In this document: positions 1 through 13,259 of the stretch, piece after piece
How positions within the stretch are numbered: the stretch's first letter is position 1
Layout: every line of letters begins with the position of its first letter
Assembly: GCA_034440575.1 (NCBI GenBank)
Contig: JAOTOL010001640.1
Location: 458,501-522,500 of the forward strand
Source of the DNA: Imbricaverruca yamaguchii
Taxonomy: Eukaryota; Arthropoda; Thecostraca; Neoverrucidae
DNA: 64,000 bases
Direction of reading: 5' to 3'
Translations under genes and position numbers: made by a program
The notes under the pieces: generated by a model
Databases searched by the model: none
Told to the model about the DNA's origin: nothing
What the model saw: only the letters and a program-made list of their open reading frames with translations

Positions 1-667
1 GACCTGAACTCGTCAGAGTACCCAGGAAGATCATGTTGTGGACAGTGATCTTGTCGACACCCAGAGCGACCGGATGAGTAGCCAAGATGGCCTCTCCAGT
101 CTTCAGTCCCTTATGAGTAGCCGAAGCTGCTATTTCAATTGCCGGAGCGATTCAGAGCCAGCTCAAGCATGACCTCGTGAGTAGACAGTAACTTTTTCGG
201 TAGCCAGAATGACCCCGTCGATAGTTGGAGTGTCCTCGGCAGTAGTCCGAGTGACGTATTTAGTTGCAGGAGTGATCTCGTAAGTTGCCAGAATGTCCTC
301 CTCGTCAGCATTCAAGGTGTCCTCGTCAGTAGCAGGAGTACTCTCGTTAGTGGTCGGAGTGTTCTAGTCTGTAGCAAGCGTGGCCTCGTCTGTAGTCAGA
401 GTGTCCTCGCCAGTAGCAAGCGTAGCCTCGTCGGTAGTCAGAGTGACCACGTCAGTAGCATGAGTGGCCTCGTCAGTAGGCAGAGTGATCTCAACAGTAG
501 TCAGAGTCATTGCGAAGTGCAAACTCATTGCAAAGTGTCTTCGTCAGAAGCGGGAGTGACCTCGTCAGTAGTCAGAGTCATCTCGCCGGTAGTCAGAATG
601 ACCACCTCAGCAGCACGAGTGACCTCGTCAGTAGCACGAGTGATCTCGTCAGCAGCCAGTGACTCCG
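1..667. repeat. Degenerate 21-bp minisatellite
   Basis: Irregular copies of a 21-bp unit built on cgtcagtagtcagagtg. Copies are clear from about 90 and best preserved at 440-660, where the 7-residue periodicity shows in translation. It runs directly into the 25-bp array, sharing the cgtcagtag core, and may be its diverged ancestor. Confidence 0.8.
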
Positions 668-3112
668 TCAGTAGACAGTGATGAGCTGGTCGTCAGTAGA
701 CGGTGATGAGCTGGTCGTCAGTAGACAGTGATGAGCTGGTCTGTGCTGGACGATGAGCTGGTCGTCAGTAGACGGTGATGAGCTGGTCGTCAGTAGACGG
801 TGATGAGCTGGTCGTCAGTAGACGGTGATGAGCTGGTCTGTGCTGGACGATGAGCTGTTCGTCAGCAGACGGTGATGAGCTGGTCGTCAGTAGACGGTGA
901 TGAGCTGGTCTGTGCTGGACGATGAGCTAGTCGTCAGTAGACGATGATGAGCTGGTCGTCAGTAGACGGTGATGAGCTGGTCGTCAGCAGACGGTGATGA
1001 GCTGGTCGTCAGTAGACGGTGATGAGCTGGTGAGCTGGTCGGTGGACGGTGATGAGCTGGTCGTCAGTAGACGGTGATGAGCTGGTCGTCAGTAGACGGT
1101 GATGAGCTGCGGGTCGTCAGTAGACGGTGATGAGCTGGTCGTCAGATATGAGCTGCTTACGGTAGCTGGTCTCAGTAGACGGTGATGTGTCAGGACGGTG
1201 ATGAGCTGGTCGTCAGTAGACGGTGATGAGCTGGTCGTCAGTAGACGGTGATGAGCTGGTCGTCAGTAGACGGTGATGAGCTGGTCGTCAGTAGACGGTG
1301 ATGAGCTGGTCGTCAGTAGACGGTGATGAGCTGGTCGTCAGTAGACGGTGATGAGCTGGTCGTCAGTAGACGGTGATGAGCTGGTCGTCAGTAGACGATG
1401 ATGAGCTGGTCGTCAGTAGACGATGATGAGCTGATCGTCAGTAGACGGTGATGAGCTGGTCGTCGTAGACGGTGATGAGCTGGTCGTCAGTAGACGGTGA
1501 TGAGCTGGTCGTCAGTAGACGGTGATGAGCTGGTCGTCAGTAGACGGTGATGAGCTGGTCGTCAGTAGACGGTGATGAGCTGGTCGTCAGTAGACGGTGA
1601 TGAGCTGGTCGTCAGTAGACGGTGATGAGCTGGTCGTCAGTAGACGGTGATGAGCTGGTCGTCAGTAGACGGTGATGAGCTGGTCGTCAGTAGACGGTGA
1701 TGAGCTGGTCGTCAGTAGACGGTGATGAGCTGGTCGTCAGTAGACGGTGATGAGCTGGTCTGTGCTGGACGATGAGCTGGTCGTCAGTGGACGGTGATGA
1801 GCTGGTCGTCAGTAGATGGTGATGAGCTGGTCTGTGCTGGACGAGTGATGAGCTGGTCGTCAGTAGACGGTGATGAGCTGGTCGTCAGCAGACGGTGAAG
1901 AGCTGGTCGTCAGGAGACGGTGATGAGCTGGTCGTCAGTAGACGGTGATTGTGAGCTGGTCGTCAGTAGACGGTGATGAGCTGGTCGTCAGTAGACGGTG
2001 ATGAGCTGGTCGTCAGTAGACGGTGATGAGCTGGTCGTCAGTAGACGGTGATGAGCTGGTCTGTGCTGGACGATGGGCTGGTCGTCAGTAGACGGTGATG
2101 AGCTGGTCGTCAGAGACGGTGATGAGCTGGTCGTCAGTAGACGGTGATGAGCTGGTCGTCAGGAGACGGTGATGAGCTGGTCGTCAGTAGACGGTGACGA
2201 TGGGCTGGTCGTCAGCAGACGGTGATGAGCTGGTCGTCAGGAGACGGTGATGAGCTGGTCGTCAGTAGACGGTGATGAGCTGGTCGTCAGTAGACGGTGA
2301 TGAGCTGGTCGTCAGTAGACGGTGATGAGCTGGTCGTCAGTAGACGGTGATGAGCTGGTCTGTGCTGGACGATGAGCTGGTCGTCAGTAGACGGTGATGA
2401 GCTGGTCGTCAGTAGACGGTGATGAGCTGGTCGTCAGTAGACGGTGATGAGCTGTCTTTGGATGCTGGTCGTCAGTAGACGGTGATGAGCTGGTCGTCAG
2501 CAGACGGTGATGAGCTGGTCGTCAGGAGACGGTGATGAGCTGGTCGTCAGTACGGTATGACGGTGATGAGCTGGTCGTCAGTAGACGGTGATGAGCTGGT
2601 CGTCAGTAGACGGTGACAGCTGTCGTCGCGACGGTGATGAGCTGGTCGCTGGACGGTGATGAGCTGGTCGTCAGTAGACGGTGATGAGCTGGTCGTCAGG
2701 AGACGGTGATGAGCTGGTCGTCAGTAGACGGTGATGAGCTGGTCGTCAGTAGACGGTGATGAGCTGGTCTGTGCTGGACGATGGCTGGTCGTCAGAGACG
2801 TGATGAGCTGGTCGTGAGACTTGATGAGCTGTCGTCAGTAGACGGTGATGAGCTGGTCTTCAGTAGACGTGATGATTATGCTGGTCGTCAGAGACGGTGA
2901 TGAGCTGGTCGTCAGTAGACGGTGATGAGCTGGTCGTCAGTAGAGGTGATGAGCTGGTCGTCAGCAGACGGTGAATAGCTGGTCGTCGTGAGACGGTGAT
3001 GAGCTGGTCGTCAGCAGACGGTGATGAGCTGGTCGTCAGCAGACGGTGATGAGCTGGTCGTCAGCAGACGGTGATGAGCTGGTCGTCAGTAGACGGTGAT
3101 GAGCTGGTCGGT
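668..3112. repeat. 25-bp minisatellite, about 95 copies
   Basis: Near-identical 25-bp units containing gacggtgatgagctggtcg. A recurring variant carries ctgtgctggacga. Several indel-bearing copies (2440-2660, 2780-3000) look like sequencing errors or decay. No gene. Confidence 0.97.
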
Positions 3113-4454
3113 ATCGGAGTGGGGCGTACGCGGACCGGTGCCGGTGTGTTACCATCGCTCTCATTCGCCCATTGTTGGCGGCCGGACCGGAACTCAGCGG
3201 CCAGAAGACAGCAGATGCACTGATGGCTCTACAAAAATGTGTGTCAAAAGCGATCTTCGCTGCTGATGCTTGTGGCCGACCACCGATTGTATGCTGCTTC
3301 CCACTGTGATCTCAGCTCCCCATTCCGGCTGCTTCCTCGTGCGGTCACGTTAGTAATGCTCCTGGTTCTTTGCCACCATCTTCCATTTTGCCATTCTATT
3401 CCACTTGTGGCGCATATTTTTCTTCCTTACTATATCGGGTATCTAAAACATCATGCCAGTGCGCTCTATATGTACTTAGTCACTTTTCACGTCTGAAACT
3501 ACAAAAGTTCATCTTGTCTTAGAGATGCACAATACAGAAATTAAATATGAATATTTTTAGCACACAACACTAATTGATGAAGTGCCTATGCTTTTCTGAA
3601 ACGATTTTATGATGCCCAGTGCATTGTGCTAGTATCACAGATAATGCATATTTCATTGCAAGCTCCCAATGGAGTATCGGGACGGTAGCTGGCTTGCATG
3701 TCTTCCCTCACCTGTGGTGGCTGTTGCATGCCAACCGTCTAGTTGTTTGACCGCTATGGCCACCATTAGTCATAAAGAACTGCTAGACGGGCTAACCAAT
3801 TGCCCGTTTATGATGGACACTGCACCCTCGCGGGGTTGATACTATCATGGTAACAACTGAGACTGGGTGTTTAATATTTCAACGGTCCATTCGTCTCACC
3901 GGAGCAAGATATTCGTGAGGCGTAGTAGAATGCAGGATGTAGTAACCTTGTATGTAGTATGTAGTAGTATGTTTGTATGCGTGTACAAGTTCCCCGGCAC
4001 CGCTTTGAGCGATTGCTGGCAGGTCTGAAACGCCGGCTGTTGCCTAACGTCATGGTCAGACTCAGCTTAAAAAGTGGGGTACTGGAACGACCGGCGAGTG
4101 AGTCTCCCATGTGTTCCACAGCACCCGTGTAAATATGCGCACAGATATACAGGTACACGGTCATGCATGCTGCGGTGCATGCACGCTTCCGCTGCTCGCA
4201 CCTACCTCGGGCTGTGACCGACTCCAAGGCGTGGGCGCGACTTCTGCGGGTTTCACGTCTCGGGCTCGCGTCCTGGGCTCACACGCGCGTCGAATCGCGA
4301 CTCACATCGACACGGGGTCGCCGGAGGCGGTGATGAGGTGACGCCGACACCGAGCACGAGCCGGGGGGCCGAGATGACACCCACACGGAGCGTTTGGGGC
4401 GGCGGTCCGAGACGACACCCACGAGGAGCGTCTGCAGCGGCGGTGTTCGGCGGA
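3113..4454. other. Unique DNA without recognisable gene
   Basis: Short open frames only, on both strands, none with recognisable homology or splice structure. Confidence 0.5.
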
Positions 4455-4888
4455 CCTGGCAGCGGCACGACGGAGACCTGGCAGCGGCACGACGGAGACC
4501 TGGCAGCGGTACGACGGAGACCTGGCAGCAGCACGGCGGAGACCTGGCAGCGGTACGGCGGAGACCTGGCAGCGGCACGGCGGAGACCTGGCAGCGGTAC
4601 GGCGGAGACCTGGCAGCGGTACGACGGAGACCTGGCAGCAGCACGACGGAGACCTGGCAGCGGTACGACGGAGACCTGGCAGCGGTACGGCGGAGACCTG
4701 GCAGCAGCACGGCGGAGACCGGCGAGACCTGGGAGCACGACGGAGACCTGGCAGCGGTACGACGGAGACCTGGCAGCAGCACGGCGGAGACCTGGCAGCG
4801 GCACGGCGGAGACCTGGCAGCAGCACGGCGGAGACCTGGCAGCGGCACGGCGGAGACCTGGCAGCAGCACGACGGAGACCTGGCAGCG
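4455..4888. repeat. 22-bp GC-rich minisatellite, about 20 copies
   Basis: Units of the type gacctggcagcggtacgacg. Because 22 is not a multiple of 3, all frames read the same repeating peptide in rotation, which explains overlapping long open frames on both strands. These are not genes. Confidence 0.95.
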
Positions 4889-5154
4889 GCCGCTCGCACT
4901 GGCCGGAGCGCGCCGCACGACTAGTTTCTCTTTCACCGTGGTCGGCGCGACGAGCCGGCCACCGCCGCCAGCCGCGTTTCACGAGCACGTCCGGCCGAAA
5001 CGGGTCAACACGGCCGGCTACGGCAGGCTACGGCCCGCCCGCGGCAACCGCTCTCCCCTATACCGCGGGTGGCCACCCCCGAGACCCGCAGCGGCTGCCC
5101 CGGCTATTTGCTCCGCTGCCACGCATGCACAGACACACTTTTGACGGCAGCCAG

Positions 5155-5475
5155 CTCCGCCACTGCCGACAGCCACTACCGACAGCCACTGCTGACAGCC
5201 ACTGCCGACAGCCACTACCGACAGCCACTACCGACAGCCACTACCGACAGCCACTACCGACAGCCACTATTGACAGCCACTACCGACAGCCACTACCGAC
5301 AGCCACTGCCGACAGCCACTACCGACAGCCACTACCGACAGCCACTACCGACAGCCACTACCGACAGCCACTACCGACAGCCACTACCGACAGCCACTAC
5401 CGACAGCCACTACCGACAGCCACTACCGACAGCCACTACCGACAGCCACTGCCGACAGCCACTGTCGACGGCTAC
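5155..5475. repeat. 13-bp minisatellite, about 25 copies
   Basis: Tandem cgacagccactac units with occasional gcc/tac/tat variants. The overlapping 180-210 codon open frames are by-products. Confidence 0.95.
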
Positions 5476-8260
5476 TGCCGACGGCCACTGTCGGCACCGT
5501 CGCTGTCTGCCGTACAGATCGGGCGGGGTTCGTGGCGTGGTCACGTTACGGTCCGGACTGTTGTCCGCCCCGCCGGCGCAGGGTTATCACCATTCACTGG
5601 AGGATATCGGCGAATGCATTCTGATCGTTGTCGTAATCCTCGGGGGTGCCGGGCAACGCAGTCACCCAGGAACTCCTAACAGTGATAGCTGAGTACTGCT
5701 TAACCCAGGAACTGCTCAACCCGGGAACTGCTCAACCCAGGATCTGCTAACAATGATAGTTGTGTCGCCACAGCCACTGAGCCGTGTAGGTGGTTGATGG
5801 CTGCTGAACCACGTCTACGAGATGTCGGGAATGCAAATGCGCAACGCTGAAAGGTTCTCTTCATTCATCAGGCCTCGTGCCGCATGGTTAACTATGTGGC
5901 TGCTTCGCAATGGTTGGAGGCCGAACACAATGTTAAGCAAGACGCTGTCGTGATTTGTATTGTCTTCAGCGGTGCAGATACTTATTGCGCAATTTAAATA
6001 ATCAAAAGCCGGCAGGAACTGTCACAGGCTTGGTATTTCACGAGGAATGAAAACCCAGGTCGCATTTTCCTGTTTCTTACCAACGTCCATATTTTTCAGC
6101 ACCAGACAGAGAATGTTGGGCCCGTTGTTTTTTAGAAAGTCATCATGGAATGCGCTGCGTCGGAGATTGAGTAGTAGTAGTCATCTGATTACCACGTTCG
6201 CTGAAATCAATTGGGCGACACACGCGAGTATCACCTATGATACTCTCCAACATTTGGACTTATGTGATCTTATGCTAAGTTCGGAAGACAATGGTGGGAC
6301 CACACCGACCACTTGGGGGGGGGGCAATGGACCGCCCACGAAACTATACGATGCTCATAATATACTTCATTGGACACGGTACGATTCTGTTCGAAGTGTT
6401 ACGGGGTCTCTCAAATAAGTCGATTTCGATCGCTCAGAAGCGTAGCGCTTGTTGGCCTTGCTGGCGTTACGTGCAAAATGATGGTCTTGCGGCGTACCAA
6501 TCAGAACACCCACCGTTTTCAATTCTCTTTGGGAAAAACGTCGTTTTTACTGCAGTGGTTAAAAAGCCGCGCTGACATCGCCTGGCGAGCAGCTTAATCA
6601 CCTGAGCTAGCCACACTACCAACTTCACTACAGCGAGCTGCAGGTCAGTGTGAAGCTCAGGTCAGCGGGTCGAGACCCTGGCTACCCGTCCCTGTTCCGC
6701 GCGAGACCCTGGGTACCCGTCCCTGCTCGGTCGGGACCCTGGGCACCTGTCCTTGTTGGGTCGAGACCCTGGCTACCCGTCCCTATGTTTTCAACCTCTC
6801 TGGAAGGGAGATTGGACGAGAATATTGCGCAATTAAACAATCAAGCATCAACATTATGGCGATGTATTAAAAGTCGCATAATAAGCGTTACCATGTTTCT
6901 ATCGGGAGTGGCTACTGTTGACAATGCGCATGCTGTGTTCCATAAGGCATTAGCACCAGATAATAGCGTGGATTGAAGTTCTATTGAAGCCCAAAATGCT
7001 ATTTGGAATCCACCCAGATTATAGAAATTTGGTTTGCAACAGCTAGCAGGCAGCTTCGAAATTAAGTTCGAATGATTTGTCAAAATTATATCCAAGTGTA
7101 TCAGCATCCAGTCAAATTCGGCATTCGCAGGGCTAATCCATTCCAAGTTATGTTCCAACTGACATAGAATGGTTACGAAATTGTATGGTGCGATGACTAA
7201 TATCATGCAGATGTTACTTCGGAATATATTTATTGCAACGGCACGTAACTATGGTATAATTGCTGGAGATGTTTGGCTAAATTTGTGATAATACCAATTT
7301 TTTATTTCACCCAATGTTGCGCAAAACCTGTCGTTAACCGTAACCCTTGCCACTATTCAACATTCCTGCACAAAGCACAACACTTCTCACTGATGCTTTC
7401 AACAGCTCCGTAATAATCCCTCCGAAGACGATCATGAACACTGCAGCAACACCAGCGCACAAACTGATAACTGATGATTACTGACCATGATGGCTAAGAT
7501 GCGCACAATGTCGTAACATAATGCTTCCATGCACTGTTCACACCTGCGCCACCTGCAGTCACCTCATTCCTTCAGTCCTCACGATCTGATCAGCAGCGCC
7601 AGCAGATGCTACTGATGAACCAGGGGCGGATCCAGACATTTTCATGGAGGGAGGCACGGGGGGGGGCCTTTCTGGAAGGGTGCCTTTCTCGGCCGGAGTC
7701 ACCAACTTTTCATGGGGGACATACCCCCCCCCCCCCCCCCTCCCCTCAGTGCGCCCACTGTACTCGCCCTTAGAATGAACGTACCCAATTGCCAAGATAC
7801 ACTCGTTACTGGTATCAGTATCATTGCACGTGGCGTCACCTGGGCAATGTATCGCAGGTAATTTGTAATAGCTCTCAGGTTATGGTTGCTAATTTTCGTC
7901 GTCTGGATGCGCAGCAGTCGTGTACAAAGTGTTTCGTAGCGGAAGATTTGTTGCAGCGGAAGATTCGTGCTGCCGGTCGGCACCAATGCTGCAAAACGCC
8001 ACCAACACTGCCGAATGCCACCACCGCTGCCAGCTAAGCTCGCCACCCGGCCACGTCAGAAGCGGGCCAGTCGGGAGCCGGCAGGAGCGTCGCCTGACCC
8101 GTGCTCTGCCGGCAGCGGCGCTTTCTTTCCGGCCGACGCCGGCGGCGCCGTCCGGCGGAAGTGTGTCTGGAGCGCCGGTCTGGCCGGCCGGCGCGCCGCC
8201 ACCTCTGCGGCGTCCGGTCAGGAAGTGCCGCGGCCACCGCCGAGTCGCGGTGCGGCCGGC
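5476..8260. other. Mostly unique DNA without recognisable gene
   Basis: It holds a few short imperfect repeats (a 17-bp unit around 5695-5755, a ~30-bp unit around 6665-6785) and a run of 16 C at 7727-7742. No coding region could be supported. Confidence 0.45.
7624..7640 (+). mobile_element. hAT-like terminal sequence (fragment)
   Basis: CAGGGGCGGATCCAG is a common terminal inverted repeat of hAT-type MITEs. No matching inverted copy was found nearby, so this is at most one end of a truncated element. Confidence 0.3.
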
Positions 8261-8264
8261 TGTC

Positions 8265-9062
8265 AGGGCGTCACCTCTCCAACTGAGTCGGGGTCCGGCT
8301 CGGCGTCACCTCTCCAACTGAGTCGCGGTACGGCCGGCTGTCAGGGCGTCACCTCCAACTGAGTCGCGGTACGCCGGCTGTCAGGGCGCCACCTCTCCAA
8401 CTGAGTCGCGGTACGGCCGGCCGTCAGGCGCCACCTCTCCAACCGAGTCGCGGTACGGCCGGCCGTAGGGCGCACTCTCCAACTGAGTCGCGGTACGCGG
8501 CCGTGGGCGCCACCTCTCACGACAGCTGAGCCATCAGGGCGCCACCTTCCAACCGAGTCGGTACGGCCGGCCGTCAGGGCGCCACCTCTCCAACCGAGTG
8601 GGTACGCTGGCTGGCCACCTCTCCAACCGGTCGCGGTACGGCCGGCCGCCAAACACCGTCACCTCTCCAACCGAGTCGTGGTGCAGTACCAGCGCCACCT
8701 TCCAACCGAGTCGTGGTGCAGCCACCTCTCCAACCGAGTCGTGGTGCAGCCACCTCTCCAACCGAGTCGTGGTACAGCCACCTCTCCAACCGAGTCGTGG
8801 TGCAGCCACCTCTCCAACCGAGTCGTGGTGCAGCCAGCCGGCCATCACGGCGCCACCTCTCCAACCGAGTCTTGGTGCAGCCGACCATCATGGCGCTACC
8901 TCTCCAACTGAGTCGTGGTGCAGCCACCTCTCCAACCGAGTCGTGGTGCCGCCACCTCTCCAACCGAGTCGTAGCACAGCTAACCATCACGGCACCACCT
9001 CTCCAACCGAGTCGTAGCACAGCCGACCATCACGGCGCCACCTCTCCAACCGAGTCGGGCTG
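8265..9062. repeat. Minisatellite with 28-bp core (ctctccaaccgagtcg)
   Basis: Left half has longer GC-rich units of roughly 40 bp (8265-8660) with many indels. Right half (8660-9060) has regular 28-bp units of the type cacctctccaaccgagtcgt. All copies share tctccaacYgagtcg. Confidence 0.93.
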
Positions 9063-9704
9063 TCGCGTTTGTCTGCGTCGGCGGTGCTTGGCTGCTCGTG
9101 GGACCACCTCATTGGACGCTATATAACACGTCGGTCCGACTCACGAGGTCGAAACCGAAGCGCGCGTCGTTGGAGCAGCATCGCTGGCGCGAGACATGGT
9201 GGTCACTGCGGAAACAACAATGACCCTTCTTGCCTCGGTGGTGGTCCTATTTGTGAGATTGATGGCGACCTAGTGCCGACACGTTGAGTCCTCCTTGTAA
9301 GTTCACTAAACACAAAGGTCTTCAATTGTGAATCCTCGTTAGCTTCGAGCACATGTAGCGAGAAACAAATGTGCTTACACTGTTGTAGTGGGCGCAGAAC
9401 AACCATTAGTGAGACCAGTTTACTTCGGCCTGCCAGTTTACTGCCAGCGTTGTCACGATGCAATCTAAAAGTCATCACACATTGGTGGACTGACTGTACG
9501 TTGTCAGCATGTCTATAAACGACGTAACTGATCACGAATGGCAAACGACCTTAACAGGCTCCTTCGATTCATCAGTTCCACATGGAACGGATGGGTCGGC
9601 CTGCTTAGCACACCGCTGTATCGGTTTACCGCTGTGTTGTCCCACCGGCCCCACCCGCGTCGGTACGCCATGTGGGAGCGCTGTGTGGCGCCATACGGAT
9701 GATT
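9063..9704. other. Unique DNA without recognisable gene
   Basis: No open frame with recognisable homology was seen here. Confidence 0.4.
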
Positions 9705-10035
9705 GGCATGTCTGCAGAATACAGGCGGGCCAAGGTACCGACAGCGGCATGTCTGCAGAATACGGGCGGGCCAAGGTACCGACAGCGGCATGTCTGCAGA
9801 ATACAGGCGGGCCAAGGTACCGACAGCGGCATGTCTGCAGAATACAGGCGGGCCAAGGTACCGACAGCGGCATGTCTGCAGAATACAGGCGGGCCAAGGT
9901 ACCGATAGCGGCATGTCTGCAGAATACAGGCGGGCCAAGGTACCGATAGCGGCATGTCTGCAGCCTCCAGGCGGGCCAAGGTACCGACAGCGGCATGTCT
10001 ACAGCCTCCAGGCAGGCCAAGTTACCGCTCGCGCC
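9705..10035. repeat. 41-bp minisatellite, about 8 copies
   Basis: Exact 41-bp spacing of catgtctgcagaatacagg (for example 9748 and 9789). The last two copies are diverged (cagcctccagg). It abuts the candidate exon at 10036. Confidence 0.95.
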
Positions 10036-10139
10036 ATGTCTGGCGTCCACGACTGCGTCGCTGTTGTGCCCGATATGCATTGTGTTCCCGTGCTGAAGGC
10101 AACAGTGCGGCACGACGCGACTGCGGCGTTGGTGTGCAC
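10036..10139 (+). CDS. Candidate first coding exon of an unidentified gene
   Basis: An ATG in a favourable context (cgcgccATGT, 10036) opens MSGVHDCVAVVPDM and stays open to VCT, followed by a consensus donor ACG|GTAAGT at 10140. No homology is recognised and no partner exon was found downstream. Chance is a real alternative. The adjacent minisatellite repeats a similar catgtctg start, which resembles the exon-boundary arrays of the right half. Confidence 0.25.
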
Positions 10140-12908
10140 GGTAAGTGGTATGACTGATTTTAGTGATCCAGTCCAGGTGCCACGATTCTGCCTGGCAATC
10201 GCTATGGGTGTAGCTGTAGAGCTTCTCCAGATGGGTCGGTCGTTCTTTGTCCGCAAAAGAAGCAGTGCACCAACACGAATATTTGTATAACCTATTTAGC
10301 GGTTGCGTGTATCGTTGCGCAATGAAGACTTCCTGGGTTGACAAGGTTGACCTATGAAGTCTTTATGGAAATATTGGGAAAAGTTGATGATTATACGAAC
10401 TTTACCATCAACACTTTATACATGATGTAAATAAATGATTAAAGTAAAATATGAATATTATATCGTTCACAAGATACTATTCTCCCGTAGATAGATACTT
10501 ACAGTAGATATACCCGAATGAAGGAATTCCATTTCAATTTTAGGTGTTCATCTCTTTAGCACACAACAAGCAGATTGACAGACAAGGGTAATTGACGATA
10601 ATATTTGAGAAACCTGAGTTATGTAAGCGCTGTAAACAGACCTTCATCATCTGCATGGTCATGGATGGGTTCATCTCTACAGGCAGCTTTATGAAGCCTT
10701 GTTATGACGGTGAGTACCGCCTCCACCGTAATCGATGTCTCGAGTGACTTCAGCAAGTGCTTAATTCTATTTTCCACCAGAAACACGGCTGTTTTCCATG
10801 ATTAATGTTCATTACATCAGATAATTTGTGGACATGCGCATTAGTCACCACAGGTACCTCTATCCAAGACTGCAGTTGCTGATATGTTTGTTCACCTCTG
10901 TGCTGATTTATTCGATCGCCAACAAAAAGTATCTACCGCCCATCAGGCAAAGCTAGGAGCTGGTACACAGCTGGCGAGTGATACACAGCGCAATGCAGAG
11001 AAAGCAGCACAATCTGCCACGCACGTTAAAGCGCATCACAACTTCAAATTTATTTCAGCGTCAAGAACATTGCAAATATGATCAGATATTAAAACAATAA
11101 ACCGAGGCTGTCAGTGGCAATGCAATTCTGCTTGCAAACTTGCTCGTAAAATGCTACCTTTAATTCGGGAGCCGTCAAGCACGAGTTCAGCGCTATGCAA
11201 GTCTACCGCACGATCGTCTAGCTGAAAACTCTTGAATGCTGGCGGAGGTCAACAGAGCAGACCCCGAGCTCGGTCTGTGAGCTCGACATCCCAGGACGGC
11301 GAGGAGAGTCCGTGTTCGCGACGGACCACACGGATCCACCGGATTGACGCGCAACAGAGAATCGGTGCATCAGGCGCGGGCGGGCAGTTTTAGTCTCGAG
11401 GATATTTGTTTGTTGTTTGTTTATTGGTTGATTCACGACACACTTTATGCACATTCACGGCTAATGGCGCCGCCCACACTTCCGAGGATATTTCTGATGC
11501 AAAGTTGCCCACCACTGCATGCAGACTGTCGACAGCGATGCGATGCTGAAGCGCTGGAGCAGGGCGCGCAACGCGCACGGGACGGGGCCCGAGGACAGAA
11601 CCGCACGGCGTTCAGCCGAGCCGCTCGACGCGGGAACAGCGGCTGAGTCCGTCCCGACGGCACCGGTCTACTGCCGAAGTGGCTCGACACTGGCCGAATG
11701 TGCGGCCGTCAGTGGGCCGCCAGTGAGCCGAGAACTCAGCTGTGTGTCAAATATGACTCTCGAATAGTGAATCAGCTGTACCTGTGCACTTTTGCTGTGT
11801 TAGCATTATTTAAAATATGTGGCATTTCGACGGGCGCTCACTTTTGGGGTTATCGTGAAATGCTTATCATTCCGGTGATATTAATAATTTCATCTGTCGA
11901 CACTAACCTTGCTTTTTTATGCTCTGCTTGTAGACTGAATGAGGCTTCCTTGTTCCTTCTTTGTTTTACAATTCTCACAATTGTGTTCCTCATCACATTT
12001 GATCTCGCTACCATTTAATCCAATTAATCTAGTATCACTGACATGCAGTGACACATAATGGACGATGGAGGAGGAACTTCCGATTGAAAGTGGGCGGCGG
12101 AAGCTGTGTCTGCTGTTTTCGTCACACGGTAGTCCTAAATTTGGTTCTTACGGGGAAGAAGGCTGAGCACCCCGGTACTGCACTGGTTTTGCCACCCATT
12201 ACTGCCACCCATACTATACCATTAGTAGTGATTAATTGGAGAGTCCCTCTCTTAATTTAGGAACGCTTTGGTCCATATTTATTTCGCTCATGCACCCATT
12301 TTACCCACAGCAAGGGGAAATAATTATTTTGTGCTACATCATGTGCATGTATGTTTGTATATATATATACATATATATATGCATATATGTTTGTGTGTGT
12401 GGATGCATGTATGTATGTAATCATATGCATTGGATATGATGTTAACTATGATTCTGTTTCATTCTTCTAGTCGTCTGCTTTCCTCCATCATGTGATCAGC
12501 CAAATTTTCTGACAATTTGTTGTCCTATGTGTCCCTACCTAGAAGCACCTCTTCTACTATTCTGTCACACCAGCATCGTATCATCGAGGCTTCCTCGTCA
12601 CGCTTTTCCTTCACGGCTCGTTGGGCTTGTTCATCGATCACCAACCAATCACATGACACAACGTATTGCTTAATACCGCGCCAGCAGTCCCAGACAAGAG
12701 AGCAGAAGGCGCATATGGTTACGCTCGAACAAGTACCCATCGGAACACAGCAGGGATCCTCTCCGGCACTGTGGACACGGACGTGATGCGCTGTTGTTGC
12801 CATACGCTGGTCAATGATGCAATGCGCCTCCCCACACTGAGGTAAAGTAAGGGGAGGGACAACGAACTCATTCCTTCAATCACGTGGACCCGTCCAAGAT
12901 TTTGGGCA

Positions 12909-12910
<2 letters not shown>
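10140..12910. other. AT-leaning unique DNA without recognisable gene
   Basis: Short frames only. It contains a small TA/TG-rich microsatellite at 12355-12420. A GC-richer island at 11560-11740 shows no supported exon. Confidence 0.4.
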
Positions 12911-12968
<58 letters not shown>

Positions 12969-13006
12969 ATACATAACTTAGCTATAGCTATATAGTGATA
13001 TTTGCA

Positions 13007-13068
<62 letters not shown>

Positions 13069-13115
13069 CTATAACTTATAGGTATATAAGTTGTAGCTAT
13101 ATAACTTAGCTATAG

Positions 13116-13201
<86 letters not shown>
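12911..13201. repeat. (AT)n microsatellite cluster
   Basis: Three long AT dinucleotide tracts (about 12911-12964, 13009-13066 and 13117-13201), joined by short palindromic links such as gctatagcta. Confidence 0.97.
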
Positions 13202-13204
<3 letters not shown>

Positions 13205-13259
13205 ACAACTATTCGACGTTCAGAACACCCCTCACGGAATGTGGTGGTTCCTCTGACTC

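Noticed and set aside
1..3112. CRISPR-like regular repeats
   Set aside because: Units are directly adjacent with no unique spacers, and the genome is eukaryotic; it is a minisatellite.
4253..5144. Overlapping 176-268 codon open frames on both strands
   Set aside because: They are translations of the 22-bp GC-rich array in all frames; no non-repetitive core or homology.
5069..5692. 184-207 codon frames
   Set aside because: Products of the 13-bp array; three frames read the same 13-residue period.
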